From Paracoccus homiensis (GTDB lineage Bacteria > Pseudomonadota > Alphaproteobacteria > Rhodobacterales > Rhodobacteraceae): a stretch of DNA of 64,000 bases. Under the pieces are notes generated by a model. That model was not told where the DNA came from, searched no databases, and saw nothing but the letters and a program-made list of their open reading frames with translations. Shown piece after piece: positions 45,336 to 53,923 of this stretch. The stretch's first letter is position 1; every line of letters starts with the position of its first letter. The stretch lies in contig NZ_FOHO01000002.1 in the NCBI RefSeq assembly GCF_900111675.1, positions 1 to 64,000 of the forward strand, read 5' to 3'. The position numbers and the translations under genes are program-made.

Positions 45336-46598
45336 ATGGAACGTCTCAAGGATGCCGTCGACAACCGCCGCGATCAGCTGATCACGCTGACACAGGATCT
45401 GATTCGCATCCCGACGTTGAATCCGCCGGGGCGGCACTACCTTGATATCTGCGAATACATTCAGGCACGGATGGCCCCTCAGGGCTGGCGGTGCGACATG
45501 GTGCGCGCCAAGGGTGCGCCGGGCGATTGCGAAGAATTTCCCCGCTGGAACATCGTCGCGCGGCGCAGCGGCGCCACCCGTGGCGAGACGGTGCATTTCA
45601 ACAGCCATCATGACGTGGTCGAGGTCGGCCATGGCTGGACCCGCGACCCGTTCGGCGGGGAACTGGACGGCGACCGCATCTATGGCCGCGGGGCCTGCGA
45701 CATGAAGGGGGGGCTGGCCGCCAGCATCATTGCCGCCGAAGCCTTTGTCGCGACCTATCCCGACCATGCCGGCACGGTCGAGATCAGCGCCACCGCAGAT
45801 GAGGAATCTGGCGGCTATGGCGGCGTGGCCTATCTGGCCGATCAGGGCGCCTTTGCGCATGTCGATCACGTGATCATCCCCGAACCGCTGCACAAGGACC
45901 GGATCTGTCTGGGCCATCGCGGGGTCTGGTGGGCCGAAATCGAAACCCAGGGACGGATCGCGCATGGGTCGATGCCGTTTCTGGGCGATTGCGCCGTGCG
46001 CCACATGGGCGCCGTTCTGGCCGAGATGGAGGCGACGCTGTGGCCCCTGCTGGCCGGCAAGCGGACCGAAATGCCGGTGATCCCGGAAGGGGCGCGATCC
46101 TCGACGCTGAACATCAACTCGATCCATGGCGGCGCGGCGGAACAGGCGGCCGACTACACCGGACTGCCCGCGCCCTGCGTGCCCGACCGCGCGCGCATCG
46201 TCATCGACCGCCGCTTTCTGATCGAAGAGGATCTGGCCGAGGTGAAGGCCGAGGTCACCGCCCTTCTGGAACGGGTCAAGGCACAGCGGCCCAGTTTCCG
46301 CTACGAGGTGCGCGACCTGTTCGAGGTCGTGCCCTCGATGACCGAAAAATCCGCCCCGGTCGTGACCACCACCGCCGATGCGATCCAGCAGGTGCTTGGC
46401 CGCGAGGCGGGCTATGTCGTCAGCCCCGGCACCTATGACCAGAAACATATCGACCGCATCGGCAAGCTGAAAAACTGCATCGCCTATGGTCCGGGGGTGC
46501 TGGACCTTGCCCATCAGCCTGACGAATGGGTCGGCGTGCAGGACATGTCCGACAGCGCCAAGGTGATGGCACTGGTGCTGGAAAAACTGCTGACCTAA
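45336..46598 (+). CDS. M20 peptidase, ArgE/DapE-family deacylase
   Basis: This is a cytoplasmic di-zinc hydrolase (420 aa) of the acetylornithine deacetylase / succinyl-diaminopimelate desuccinylase family. Metal motifs are HFNSHHDVVEVG, YGRGACDMKGGLAAS, TADEESGGYGG and the later dimerisation region HRGVWWAEIETQGRIAHGSMPF. C-terminal SPGTYDQKHID supplies the last ligand. The exact substrate (acetylornithine, succinyl-DAP, or another N-acyl amino acid) cannot be fixed; no arginine or lysine synthesis genes flank it. The initiating ATG at 45336 is preceded by a poor ribosome site. Confidence 0.9.
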   Translation: MERLKDAVDNRRDQLITLTQDLIRIPTLNPPGRHYLDICEYIQARMAPQGWRCDMVRAKGAPGDCEEFPRWNIVARRSGATRGETVHFNSHHDVVEVGHGWTRDPFGGELDGDRIYGRGACDMKGGLAASIIAAEAFVATYPDHAGTVEISATADEESGGYGGVAYLADQGAFAHVDHVIIPEPLHKDRICLGHRGVWWAEIETQGRIAHGSMPFLGDCAVRHMGAVLAEMEATLWPLLAGKRTEMPVIPEGARSSTLNINSIHGGAAEQAADYTGLPAPCVPDRARIVIDRRFLIEEDLAEVKAEVTALLERVKAQRPSFRYEVRDLFEVVPSMTEKSAPVVTTTADAIQQVLGREAGYVVSPGTYDQKHIDRIGKLKNCIAYGPGVLDLAHQPDEWVGVQDMSDSAKVMALVLEKLLT

Positions 46599-46686
46599 GC
46601 CGCCCCGCGCAACCCACGCGATAAATCCGGGCCGAAATTCACGATCCCGTGTTACCCTTTTGCGGCGCATTTGTCGGAGTGTGGTC

Positions 46687-48825
46687 GTGCAGCGTAACCT
46701 GGTTCTGGTGGTTCATGGGATTGGCGAACAATCTGCCGGGCAGACGATCGATGCGCTGACGGGGGGCGCGATCCGCGAGATGGGGCTGTCCGGACCCGTC
46801 GACAGCCGCACCGAAATGATCGCCGAGGATCTGCCGGACGCGCGCCAGTTGCGCCTGTTCCCCTGCACCATCCGGCAGACCTGCATCCGCGCCGATGATC
46901 GCAACGGCTTTGCGCAGGATCAGGATATTCTGGCTGCCGAAGTCTATTGGTCGGACCTGTCGCCCGCCCCGCGCGGCGCGGTCGCCACCTGTTTCGACCT
47001 GCTGCGCACCGTGCTGACGCTTGGCTATCTGGCGCTGGACAATGTCGCGCAGGGGCGGGCACCGACGCATCGGCTGATCCGGTCTCTGGTGCATCTGTTC
47101 GTCTGGATCTTCTACGCGCTGATCGCGCCGATGAACGCGCTGTTGCTGCTTGGCTCTTTCGCGGTGCTGACCGACAGCCTGCTGGTGCCGCTGGGGCCGG
47201 ACGGGCTGCGCGACAGCAGCCTGATCGCCATCATCGGCGCGGTGGCCCTGGCGGCGCATCTGCTGTGGCGCCTGTGGATCCGCCGCCCGCAGGCCTCGTA
47301 TCTGGAACGCAGCTTCATGGCCGGGATCGGCGGGCTGGGCCTTGTCACCTTTCTGACCGGTGTGATGCTGCGCATGGCACCCCAGGCCCCGCCGCCGGGC
47401 TGGCTGGACTGGCTGTATCGCATGTCCTGCAACGATGTCGCGCTGAACGCCTGCTGGAACCCCGCCTATCAGAACATCGCCGCGGTGATCTGGGCCTTTG
47501 TGCTGGTCATGGCGGTGACGTGGCTTGTCTCGGTCGCGGTGCTGATGGCGATCTTCGTCACCTCGATCACGACCGAGATGGGGCCGCTGCGGGCGCTGGC
47601 CGCGATCGGCCTGCCGATGGTGGTGATCCTGGCGCTGCAATCGGCGCCGGGACCGTTCTGGATGGCGCTGCTGGTGGCCGGGCTGGCCATCCTTGCCGCG
47701 CTGGCTGCCCGAAGGCTGCGCGCCCAGGGCGTCACCGCGCTGGGACACCTGACGCGGGTGCTGGGTCAGCGCGACCGCATCTATCTGCCGGTCTGCAATG
47801 CGATGCTGTTTCTGTGGATGCTGTTCTCGGCCGCGCTATGGTCGCTGTTCTCCGAGGTGATCGGCACGCTGGACGGTGTGGCCGACGGGCAAAGCCTGCT
47901 GACGCAGCTCTACGGCGACTATTCGGACCTGGCGATCAGCACCATGTCCTATATCGTGTTCGGACTGGCCGGTCTGGTGGTGATCGGCGCGGTGCCGCTG
48001 GCGATCAGGCTGCGTCACCGCAAGCATCTGGCACAGGATCCCGACGGCTGGCTGGATGTCTGGTGCGGGCGGGTGATCCTGAACCCGGTGCTGAACCTGC
48101 TGCTGATGCTGCTGGTGCTGTGGATCGCCTTTGGCGGTGCGTTTCAGGCCGTGACCACCGGGCTGCAACTGCTGGGCATCGCCTATTACCCGTGGAACAC
48201 AGACACGCTGCTGGGCCAGTTGAACAGCTTTCACGAAACGGTCAATCGTCAGAACACGCTGGCGATCACCATTGTCGGCGTGGCCGGGGTGCTGGCCTAT
48301 CGCGGCTCGGCCTTCGTTTCTGCCGCGCTTGGCGTGGCGCGCGATATTAGCGTCTATTCCGCGCGCACGCTGGCCTATACGCCAACCGGGCCAGAAGGCC
48401 GCAGCAGCTATGCGGCGCGGCAACGGATCAAGGCGCGGTTCCGGCGCGTTCACGACCACCTGTCGCAGCAATATCCCCATGACCGGCTGATCGTGATCGC
48501 CCATTCGCAAGGCACCGTCATCGCCGCCCAGTCGCTGCAAGAGGGTGATTTCGGCGCCCTGCCCACCTATCTGGTCACGCTGGGATCGCCGCTGACCCAT
48601 ATCTATGCCCAGTATTTCACCAGAGGCTTCGAGATGGCCGATCTGCGCCACAGGTTGCGGCGCTGGATCAACATCTATCGCTGCGACGATTTCGTCGGCA
48701 CGCAGATCACCCTGCCCGACGCGCCGGTCGAGAATCACCGCGTTCCGCCCGCAGGCCATACCGGATACTGGACCGACCGGCATGTCTGGCAGGCGGTGCA
48801 GCAGATCCTTGGACGGCCCGGCTGA
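46687..48825 (+). CDS. Unrecognised multi-spanning membrane protein with split alpha/beta-hydrolase motifs
   Basis: This is a 712-aa protein. The extreme N-terminus (QRNLVLVVHGIGEQ, residues 2-15) reads like the first strand and oxyanion loop of an alpha/beta-hydrolase. About 440 residues follow (about 120-560) with eight to eleven hydrophobic segments. The C-terminal part contains a nucleophile elbow, LIVIAHSQGTVIAAQSL (Ser607), then LVTLGSPLTHIYAQYF, an acidic patch CDDF and a His near the end (RHVW, His699). The start is GTG at 46687, seven bases after GGAG. The reading suggests a lipase/esterase-like domain interrupted by a membrane module. I do not know a named family for it. Confidence 0.8.
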   Translation: MQRNLVLVVHGIGEQSAGQTIDALTGGAIREMGLSGPVDSRTEMIAEDLPDARQLRLFPCTIRQTCIRADDRNGFAQDQDILAAEVYWSDLSPAPRGAVATCFDLLRTVLTLGYLALDNVAQGRAPTHRLIRSLVHLFVWIFYALIAPMNALLLLGSFAVLTDSLLVPLGPDGLRDSSLIAIIGAVALAAHLLWRLWIRRPQASYLERSFMAGIGGLGLVTFLTGVMLRMAPQAPPPGWLDWLYRMSCNDVALNACWNPAYQNIAAVIWAFVLVMAVTWLVSVAVLMAIFVTSITTEMGPLRALAAIGLPMVVILALQSAPGPFWMALLVAGLAILAALAARRLRAQGVTALGHLTRVLGQRDRIYLPVCNAMLFLWMLFSAALWSLFSEVIGTLDGVADGQSLLTQLYGDYSDLAISTMSYIVFGLAGLVVIGAVPLAIRLRHRKHLAQDPDGWLDVWCGRVILNPVLNLLLMLLVLWIAFGGAFQAVTTGLQLLGIAYYPWNTDTLLGQLNSFHETVNRQNTLAITIVGVAGVLAYRGSAFVSAALGVARDISVYSARTLAYTPTGPEGRSSYAARQRIKARFRRVHDHLSQQYPHDRLIVIAHSQGTVIAAQSLQEGDFGALPTYLVTLGSPLTHIYAQYFTRGFEMADLRHRLRRWINIYRCDDFVGTQITLPDAPVENHRVPPAGHTGYWTDRHVWQAVQQILGRPG

Positions 48826-51207
48826 TCAGAACGGCACGTCCTGATCGTCGCCCGCGACCGGCTGGACATAGGCGGCCTTGATCGTCTTGAACCCTGTCGC
48901 GAACTGCACGGTCAGGGTATCTTCGGCGATCCCCATGATCTGACCCTCACCGAATTTCGCATGCGTCACCTGATCGCCCACGCTGAATTTCGCGGCGGGT
49001 GCGGCATCGATGGTGATCGGGGCGCGATGCACCGGTGCCTTGCGTTCGCTGGCCCGCGCCTGCATCCGCTTCCACCCCGGCGAATTGTAGACATCGGCCT
49101 TCGAGGCGCGGTCATGCATCTGCGTGCCGGGATTGGCCCCGGCATAGGCCATCGCCGCGCCATAGCCGCCGCCATACAGCCCCGGCGGGGTCAGAACCTC
49201 GATCTGGTCCTGCGGCAATTCGTCAATAAAGCGTGAGGGCATCGAGCTTTGCCACTGACCGTAAAGCCGCCGGTTGCCCGCAAAGGTGATCGTCGCCAGA
49301 CGTTCGGCACGCGTGATGCCGACATAGGCAAGGCGGCGTTCCTCTTCCAAACCCTTGGTGCCGTTTTCATCCATCGCCCGCTGGTTGGGAAACAGCCCGT
49401 CTTCCCAGCCCGGCAGAAAAACCACCGGAAATTCCAGCCCCTTCGCGGCGTGCAGCGTCATGATGCTGACCTGTTCGCCGGTCTCGTCGCTGTCGCGATC
49501 CATGACCAGTGCGACATGTTCCAGAAAGCCCTGAAGATTGTCGAAATCCTCAAGCGCCTTGACCAGTTCCTTCAGGTTGTCCAGACGTCCCGGGGCGTCG
49601 GGCGACTTGTCGTTCTGCCACATCGCGGTATAGCCGGATTCGTCCAGAATCCGTTCGGCCAGTTCGACATGGCTGATGGCGTCGTCCGTGGCATCGACGT
49701 GCCAGCGCCCAACCCCGTTCACGAAATCGCGCAGATTGGCCAGCCCCTTGCCGCCAAGCTGCTTGTCCTCGACCGCGATCCGCGCGCCTTCCAGTAGCCC
49801 GACACCGTTCTGGCGGGCAATGGACTGGATGGTCTGGATCGCCTTGTCGCCCAGCCCGCGCTTTGGGGTGTTCACGATCCTTTCAAAGGCCAGATCGTCA
49901 TCGGGGCTGACGACCAGACGGAAATAGGCCATCGCATCGCGGATTTCCTGCCGCTCGTAGAAACGCGGGCCGCCGATGACGCGGTAAGGCAGACCGATCG
50001 TCATGAAACGATCCTCGAAGGCCCGCATCTGGTGCGAGGCGCGCACAAGGATCGCCATGTCGTTCAAGCCGACCGGTCCCAGCGCCGCGCGATGGCCGCC
50101 CTGAAACGCCTCGATCTCTTCGCCGATCCAGCGCGCCTCGGCCTCGCTGTCCCAATGGCCGATCAGGCGCACCTTTTCGCCCGCCTCGGCATCGGTCCAC
50201 AGCGTCTTGCCCAGCCGCCCGGAATTGGCCGCGATCAAGCCCGACGCCGCCGACAGGATTTCCGGGGTGGACCGGTAATTCTGTTCCAGCCGGATCACCT
50301 GCGCACCGGGAAAATCCTTTTCGAACCGCAGGATGTTGCCCACCTCGGCGCCGCGCCAGCCATAGATCGACTGGTCGTCATCGCCCACGCAGCAGATGTT
50401 CTGATGCGCCTGCGCCAACAGCCGCAGCCACATGTATTGGGCGACATTGGTATCCTGATATTCATCCACCAGAATATAGCGGAACCGATCCTGCCACCCC
50501 TTCAGGATATCGGGATGGGCCTGAAACAGGGTGACGCAATGCATCAGCAGATCGCCGAAATCGACCGCATTCAGCGTCAGCAGACGATCCTGATAGGCCT
50601 GATACAGCCGCCCGCCCCAGCCATCGAAGGTCGCCTCTTCGCCCTTGGGCAACCTGCCGGGCGTCAGGCAGCGGTTCTTCCAGCCGTCGATCAGATGCGC
50701 CAACTGCCGCGCCGGCCAGCGCTTTTCATCCAGATTCTCGGCCTTGATCAGCTGTTTCAACAGCCGGATCTGATCGTCGGTATCCAGAATCGTGAAGCTG
50801 GGCTTCAGATGCAGCTGCCCATTGCCGATCAGTTCGGCGTGACGGCGCAGGATCTTGACGCTGATGCTGTGAAATGTGCCCAGCCAGGGCATTCCTTCGA
50901 CCGTCTCGCCCAGAAGGCGGGCGATGCGGTCCTTCATCTCGCGTGCGGCCTTGTTGGTAAAGGTCACCGCCAGGATCTGCCCCGGCCGCGCCCTGCCCTG
51001 CATCAGCAGATGCGCGATCCGCGTGGTCAGCGCCCGCGTCTTGCCGGTCCCCGCCCCCGCCAGCATCAGCACCGGCCCGTCCAGCGTTTCGACCGCCGCG
51101 CGCTGTGCCGCGTTCAGCCCGTCCAGATAGGGCGTCGGTCGCGCCGCCATCGCGCGTTGCGACAGCGACAGCCCATCGAAATCGTCGGAATCGTCCACAA
51201 GGTTCAT
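48826..51207 (-). CDS. UvrD/PcrA-type ATP-dependent DNA helicase
   Basis: This superfamily 1A helicase (793 aa) unwinds DNA in nucleotide-excision and mismatch repair. It has the Q motif (LNAAQRAAVETLDGPVLML), Walker A GAGTGKT at 51-57, LVDEYQDTN (motif II), GDDDQSIYGWRGA (motif III), LEQNYRS (motif IV), TLHAAKGLEFPVV (motif V) and VGITRAE (motif VI). The C-terminal Tudor-like tail FSVGDQVTHAKFGEGQIMGI is typical of PcrA/UvrD. The ATG at 51207 is chosen; a TTG at 51237 is possible. A perfect SOS-type box lies 42 bases upstream. Confidence 0.95.
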   Translation of the reverse strand: MNLVDDSDDFDGLSLSQRAMAARPTPYLDGLNAAQRAAVETLDGPVLMLAGAGTGKTRALTTRIAHLLMQGRARPGQILAVTFTNKAAREMKDRIARLLGETVEGMPWLGTFHSISVKILRRHAELIGNGQLHLKPSFTILDTDDQIRLLKQLIKAENLDEKRWPARQLAHLIDGWKNRCLTPGRLPKGEEATFDGWGGRLYQAYQDRLLTLNAVDFGDLLMHCVTLFQAHPDILKGWQDRFRYILVDEYQDTNVAQYMWLRLLAQAHQNICCVGDDDQSIYGWRGAEVGNILRFEKDFPGAQVIRLEQNYRSTPEILSAASGLIAANSGRLGKTLWTDAEAGEKVRLIGHWDSEAEARWIGEEIEAFQGGHRAALGPVGLNDMAILVRASHQMRAFEDRFMTIGLPYRVIGGPRFYERQEIRDAMAYFRLVVSPDDDLAFERIVNTPKRGLGDKAIQTIQSIARQNGVGLLEGARIAVEDKQLGGKGLANLRDFVNGVGRWHVDATDDAISHVELAERILDESGYTAMWQNDKSPDAPGRLDNLKELVKALEDFDNLQGFLEHVALVMDRDSDETGEQVSIMTLHAAKGLEFPVVFLPGWEDGLFPNQRAMDENGTKGLEEERRLAYVGITRAERLATITFAGNRRLYGQWQSSMPSRFIDELPQDQIEVLTPPGLYGGGYGAAMAYAGANPGTQMHDRASKADVYNSPGWKRMQARASERKAPVHRAPITIDAAPAAKFSVGDQVTHAKFGEGQIMGIAEDTLTVQFATGFKTIKAAYVQPVAGDDQDVPF

Positions 51208-51248
51208 CCCGCCAACATAAGCCTTCGCCCGCGCCAAGGAAAGCCCGC

Positions 51249-51263
51249 GTTCCCCTTATGTTC
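51249..51263 (-). promoter_or_regulatory. LexA-type SOS box upstream of the UvrD/PcrA helicase gene
   Basis: The sequence reads GTTC-CCCTTAT-GTTC on the plus strand, an exact fit to the GTTC-N7-GTTC SOS operator described for Rhodobacter and other alphaproteobacteria. It lies 42 bases before the helicase ATG and 73 bases before the divergent UPF0173 start. Confidence 0.7.
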
Positions 51264-51335
51264 GACACGATCTGCGACTGGTCAGCGCCGCGCCCTGTCG
51301 TTACCCTGCCCGCAAACCGAAAACAGGAGAGTGCG

Positions 51336-52028
51336 ATGAAACTGACATGGCTTGGCCATTCCGGCTTCCGGCTTGAAATCGAAGATGCCGTCATCCTGAT
51401 CGACCCGTGGCTGTCGGGGAACCCGGTCTTTCCCGAAGATCAACGCGCCCAGGCGATCGGCGGGGCCACCCATATCTTGCTGACCCACGGTCATGGCGAT
51501 CACTCGGGCGATACGCTGGCCATCGCCAAGGAACTGAAGATCCCGGTCGTCGGCATCTTCGATCTGGTCAACAGCTGGGCCACCCATCAGGGGATCGACG
51601 GCATGGGCTTCAACAAGGGCGGCACGGTCGATCTGGGCGGGGCCAAGGTCACGATGGTGAATGCCAGCCACTCCAGTTCACTCGACGGGGCGGACGGGCC
51701 GATCTATGCGGGCCATGAATCGGGCTACATGATCGCGGGCGAAGGGCATGTGATCTATGTCAGCGGCGATACCGACATTATGGCCGACATGGATTGGATG
51801 GGCGAATACCATCAGCCCGATATCGGCATCCTTTGCGCGGGTGGCCATTTCACCATGGACATGCGTCGCGCGGCCTTCGCGGCCAGGAAATATTTCGACT
51901 TCAAGACCGTGATCCCCTGCCATTACAAGACCTTCCCGCTGCTGGAACAATCGGCCCAGCCGCTGATCGACGGTCTGCCGGGTGTCGACGTGATCGAACC
52001 GCAAGTGATGAAGGCCATCGACCTGTGA
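51336..52028 (+). CDS. UPF0173-type metal-dependent hydrolase
   Basis: This 230-aa metallo-beta-lactamase-fold protein resembles the UPF0173 group. Motifs are WLGHSGFRLE at the N-terminus, LLTHGHGDHSGDT (the HxHxDH zinc site), NASHSS, YVSGDTDI and IPCHYKTFPLL at the C-terminus. The substrate is unknown. The ATG at 51336 follows an ACAGGAGA site; a longer upstream frame overlaps the helicase promoter region. Its stop overlaps the aminopeptidase start (GTGA), so the two are translated together. Confidence 0.9.
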   Translation: MKLTWLGHSGFRLEIEDAVILIDPWLSGNPVFPEDQRAQAIGGATHILLTHGHGDHSGDTLAIAKELKIPVVGIFDLVNSWATHQGIDGMGFNKGGTVDLGGAKVTMVNASHSSSLDGADGPIYAGHESGYMIAGEGHVIYVSGDTDIMADMDWMGEYHQPDIGILCAGGHFTMDMRRAAFAARKYFDFKTVIPCHYKTFPLLEQSAQPLIDGLPGVDVIEPQVMKAIDL

Positions 52029-53821
52029 GCTTCCAGACCTTCGAAGACCCCGCGGGCGGCGACAATCATGCCGCCCGTCTTGCCGATCTGCGCGCCCGGA
52101 TGCGTCAGCTGGATCTGGACGCCTTCATCATCCCGCGTGCCGACGCCCATCAGGGCGAATATGTCGCCGATGCCGATGCGCGGCTGGCCTGGCTGACCGG
52201 CTTTACCGGCAGCGCGGGTTTTGCCATCGTCACCGCTGATCGGGCGGGCGTGTTCATCGACGGGCGCTATCGCGTGCAGGTGAAATCCCAGGTCGATCTG
52301 GCGCATTTCAGCCCCGTGCCCTGGCCCGAAACCCGTCCCTCGGACTGGCTGGCGCAGGCGCTGCCCGCGGGCGGACGCGCCGGGTTCGATCCCTGGCTGC
52401 ACACCCGCAAGGAAATCCGCGCGATGGAGGCCGGCCTGCTGGGCAGCGGCATCGGCCTGATCGCCACGCCCGACAATCCGGTCGATGCGATCTGGACGGA
52501 CCGTCCGGCACCACCGGTCGGCGCGGCGCGCATCCATCCCGATGCGCTGGCGGGCGAAACCGCTGCGGCGAAACGCGGTCGCATCGCGTCGGAACTGAAA
52601 CAGGCCGGGCAGGCCGCCGCCTTCCTGTCGCTGCCCGACTCGATCTCGTGGCTTCTGAACATCCGGGGCAGCGATGTCCCCAAGAACCCGATTCTGCAAG
52701 GCTTTGCGGTGCTGTCGGATGACGGTCGCGTCGCCCTGTTCAGCGATCCGCAGAAATTTGATGCCGCCACCCGCGCGCATCTGGGCGATGATGTCACCGT
52801 GCTGCACCCGAACGGGCTGACCCCGGCGCTGCTGGATCTGGAAGGCCCGGTCCGCATCGACCCCGGCTCGGCCCCCGAAGCCGCGTTCCGCCTGCTGGAA
52901 CAGGCCGGCACCGGTATCGCCGAAGACAGCGATCCGGTCGTCCTGCCCAAAGCCCGCAAGAACCCGGCCGAGCTTGCAGGCATGCGCGACGCCCATCTGC
53001 GCGACGGCGTGGCCATGGTGAACCTGCTGTCATGGCTTGACGCTCAGGACCCCGCCACCCTGTCCGAAATCGACGTGGTCCGGAAACTGGAAACATTCCG
53101 CCGCGAACAGGGCGCCACCGATATCAGCTTCGATACGATCTGCGGCGCGGGTCCGAATGGCGCCATCGTCCACTACCGCGTGACCAAGGGCACCAACCGC
53201 CGCCTCGCCCGCGATCAGATGCTGTTGATCGACAGCGGCGGCCAATATCCCGACGGCACCACCGACATCACGCGAACCCTGCCCCTCGGCTCGGCGCCCG
53301 AACAGGCCATCGGGCCGTATACCGCGGTCCTGCGCGGCATGATCGCGCTCAGCCGGACCCGCTTTCCAAAGGGCGTGGCCGGCGCGCATCTGGATGCGGT
53401 CGCGCGGCAGTTTCTGTGGCAACAGGGGCTGGATTACGACCACGGAACCGGCCATGGCGTCGGCGCGGCCCTTTGCGTCCATGAGGGACCGATCCGCATC
53501 AGCCGGGTCAGCGACCTGCCCCTGCAAAACGGCATGATCCTCTCGAACGAGCCCGGCTATTACCGCGAAGGCGACTTCGGCATCCGGATCGAGAATCTGG
53601 TCGCGGTAACTGACGCCCCTGCCGAGGCTGGCCGCGACATGCTGGGCTTCGAAACCCTGACACTCTGCCCCATCGACCGGCGCTGCATCGATATCGACGC
53701 CCTCGCGCGCGACGAACGCGACTGGCTCGACGCCTATCACGCCCAGGTTCGGGCCGCACTTGGCCCATGGGTGACCGGTGCCGCGCGGGACTGGCTGGAT
53801 CAGGCCACACGCCCGCTCTGA
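52025..53821 (+). CDS. Aminopeptidase P family protein (M24 Xaa-Pro aminopeptidase)
   Basis: This 598-aa enzyme removes N-terminal residues ahead of proline. It has the three-domain layout of eukaryotic-type aminopeptidase P: two creatinase-like N-terminal domains (FIIPRADAHQGEYV, then LPDSISWLLNIRGSDVP) and a C-terminal pita-bread domain. The metal ligands are in LLIDSGGQYPDGTTDITRT, HGTGHGVGAALCVHEGP and NEPGYYREGDFGIRIENL. It starts with GTG at 52025, overlapping the UPF0173 gene. A repeat of the GC-rich family follows the stop. Confidence 0.94.
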   Translation: MSFQTFEDPAGGDNHAARLADLRARMRQLDLDAFIIPRADAHQGEYVADADARLAWLTGFTGSAGFAIVTADRAGVFIDGRYRVQVKSQVDLAHFSPVPWPETRPSDWLAQALPAGGRAGFDPWLHTRKEIRAMEAGLLGSGIGLIATPDNPVDAIWTDRPAPPVGAARIHPDALAGETAAAKRGRIASELKQAGQAAAFLSLPDSISWLLNIRGSDVPKNPILQGFAVLSDDGRVALFSDPQKFDAATRAHLGDDVTVLHPNGLTPALLDLEGPVRIDPGSAPEAAFRLLEQAGTGIAEDSDPVVLPKARKNPAELAGMRDAHLRDGVAMVNLLSWLDAQDPATLSEIDVVRKLETFRREQGATDISFDTICGAGPNGAIVHYRVTKGTNRRLARDQMLLIDSGGQYPDGTTDITRTLPLGSAPEQAIGPYTAVLRGMIALSRTRFPKGVAGAHLDAVARQFLWQQGLDYDHGTGHGVGAALCVHEGPIRISRVSDLPLQNGMILSNEPGYYREGDFGIRIENLVAVTDAPAEAGRDMLGFETLTLCPIDRRCIDIDALARDERDWLDAYHAQVRAALGPWVTGAARDWLDQATRPL

Positions 53822-53824
53822 CGC

Positions 53825-53877
53825 TTGCCTTGGGCAAATATCCCCGGGGGGCGCGGGGGGCAGGCAGCCCCCCGCCA
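53825..53877 (-). repeat. GC-rich intergenic repeat, copy E
   Basis: TTGCCTTGGGCAAATATCCCC precedes a GGGGGG-CAGGCA-GCCCCCC hairpin. It is oriented like copies B and D, but no opposing partner copy is seen here. Confidence 0.65.
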
Positions 53878-53893
53878 TCGCGGGACGCAAACA

Positions 53894-53916
53894 GCGCCGC
53901 GGATCTTCCGCGGCGC
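53894..53916. terminator. Hairpin between convergent aminopeptidase and SDR genes
   Basis: A perfect 10-bp stem GCGCCGCGGA / TCCGCGGCGC with a TCT triloop is followed on the minus strand by TGTTTG and on the plus strand by CGCCCTTT. Confidence 0.75.
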
Positions 53917-53923
53917 CGCCCTT

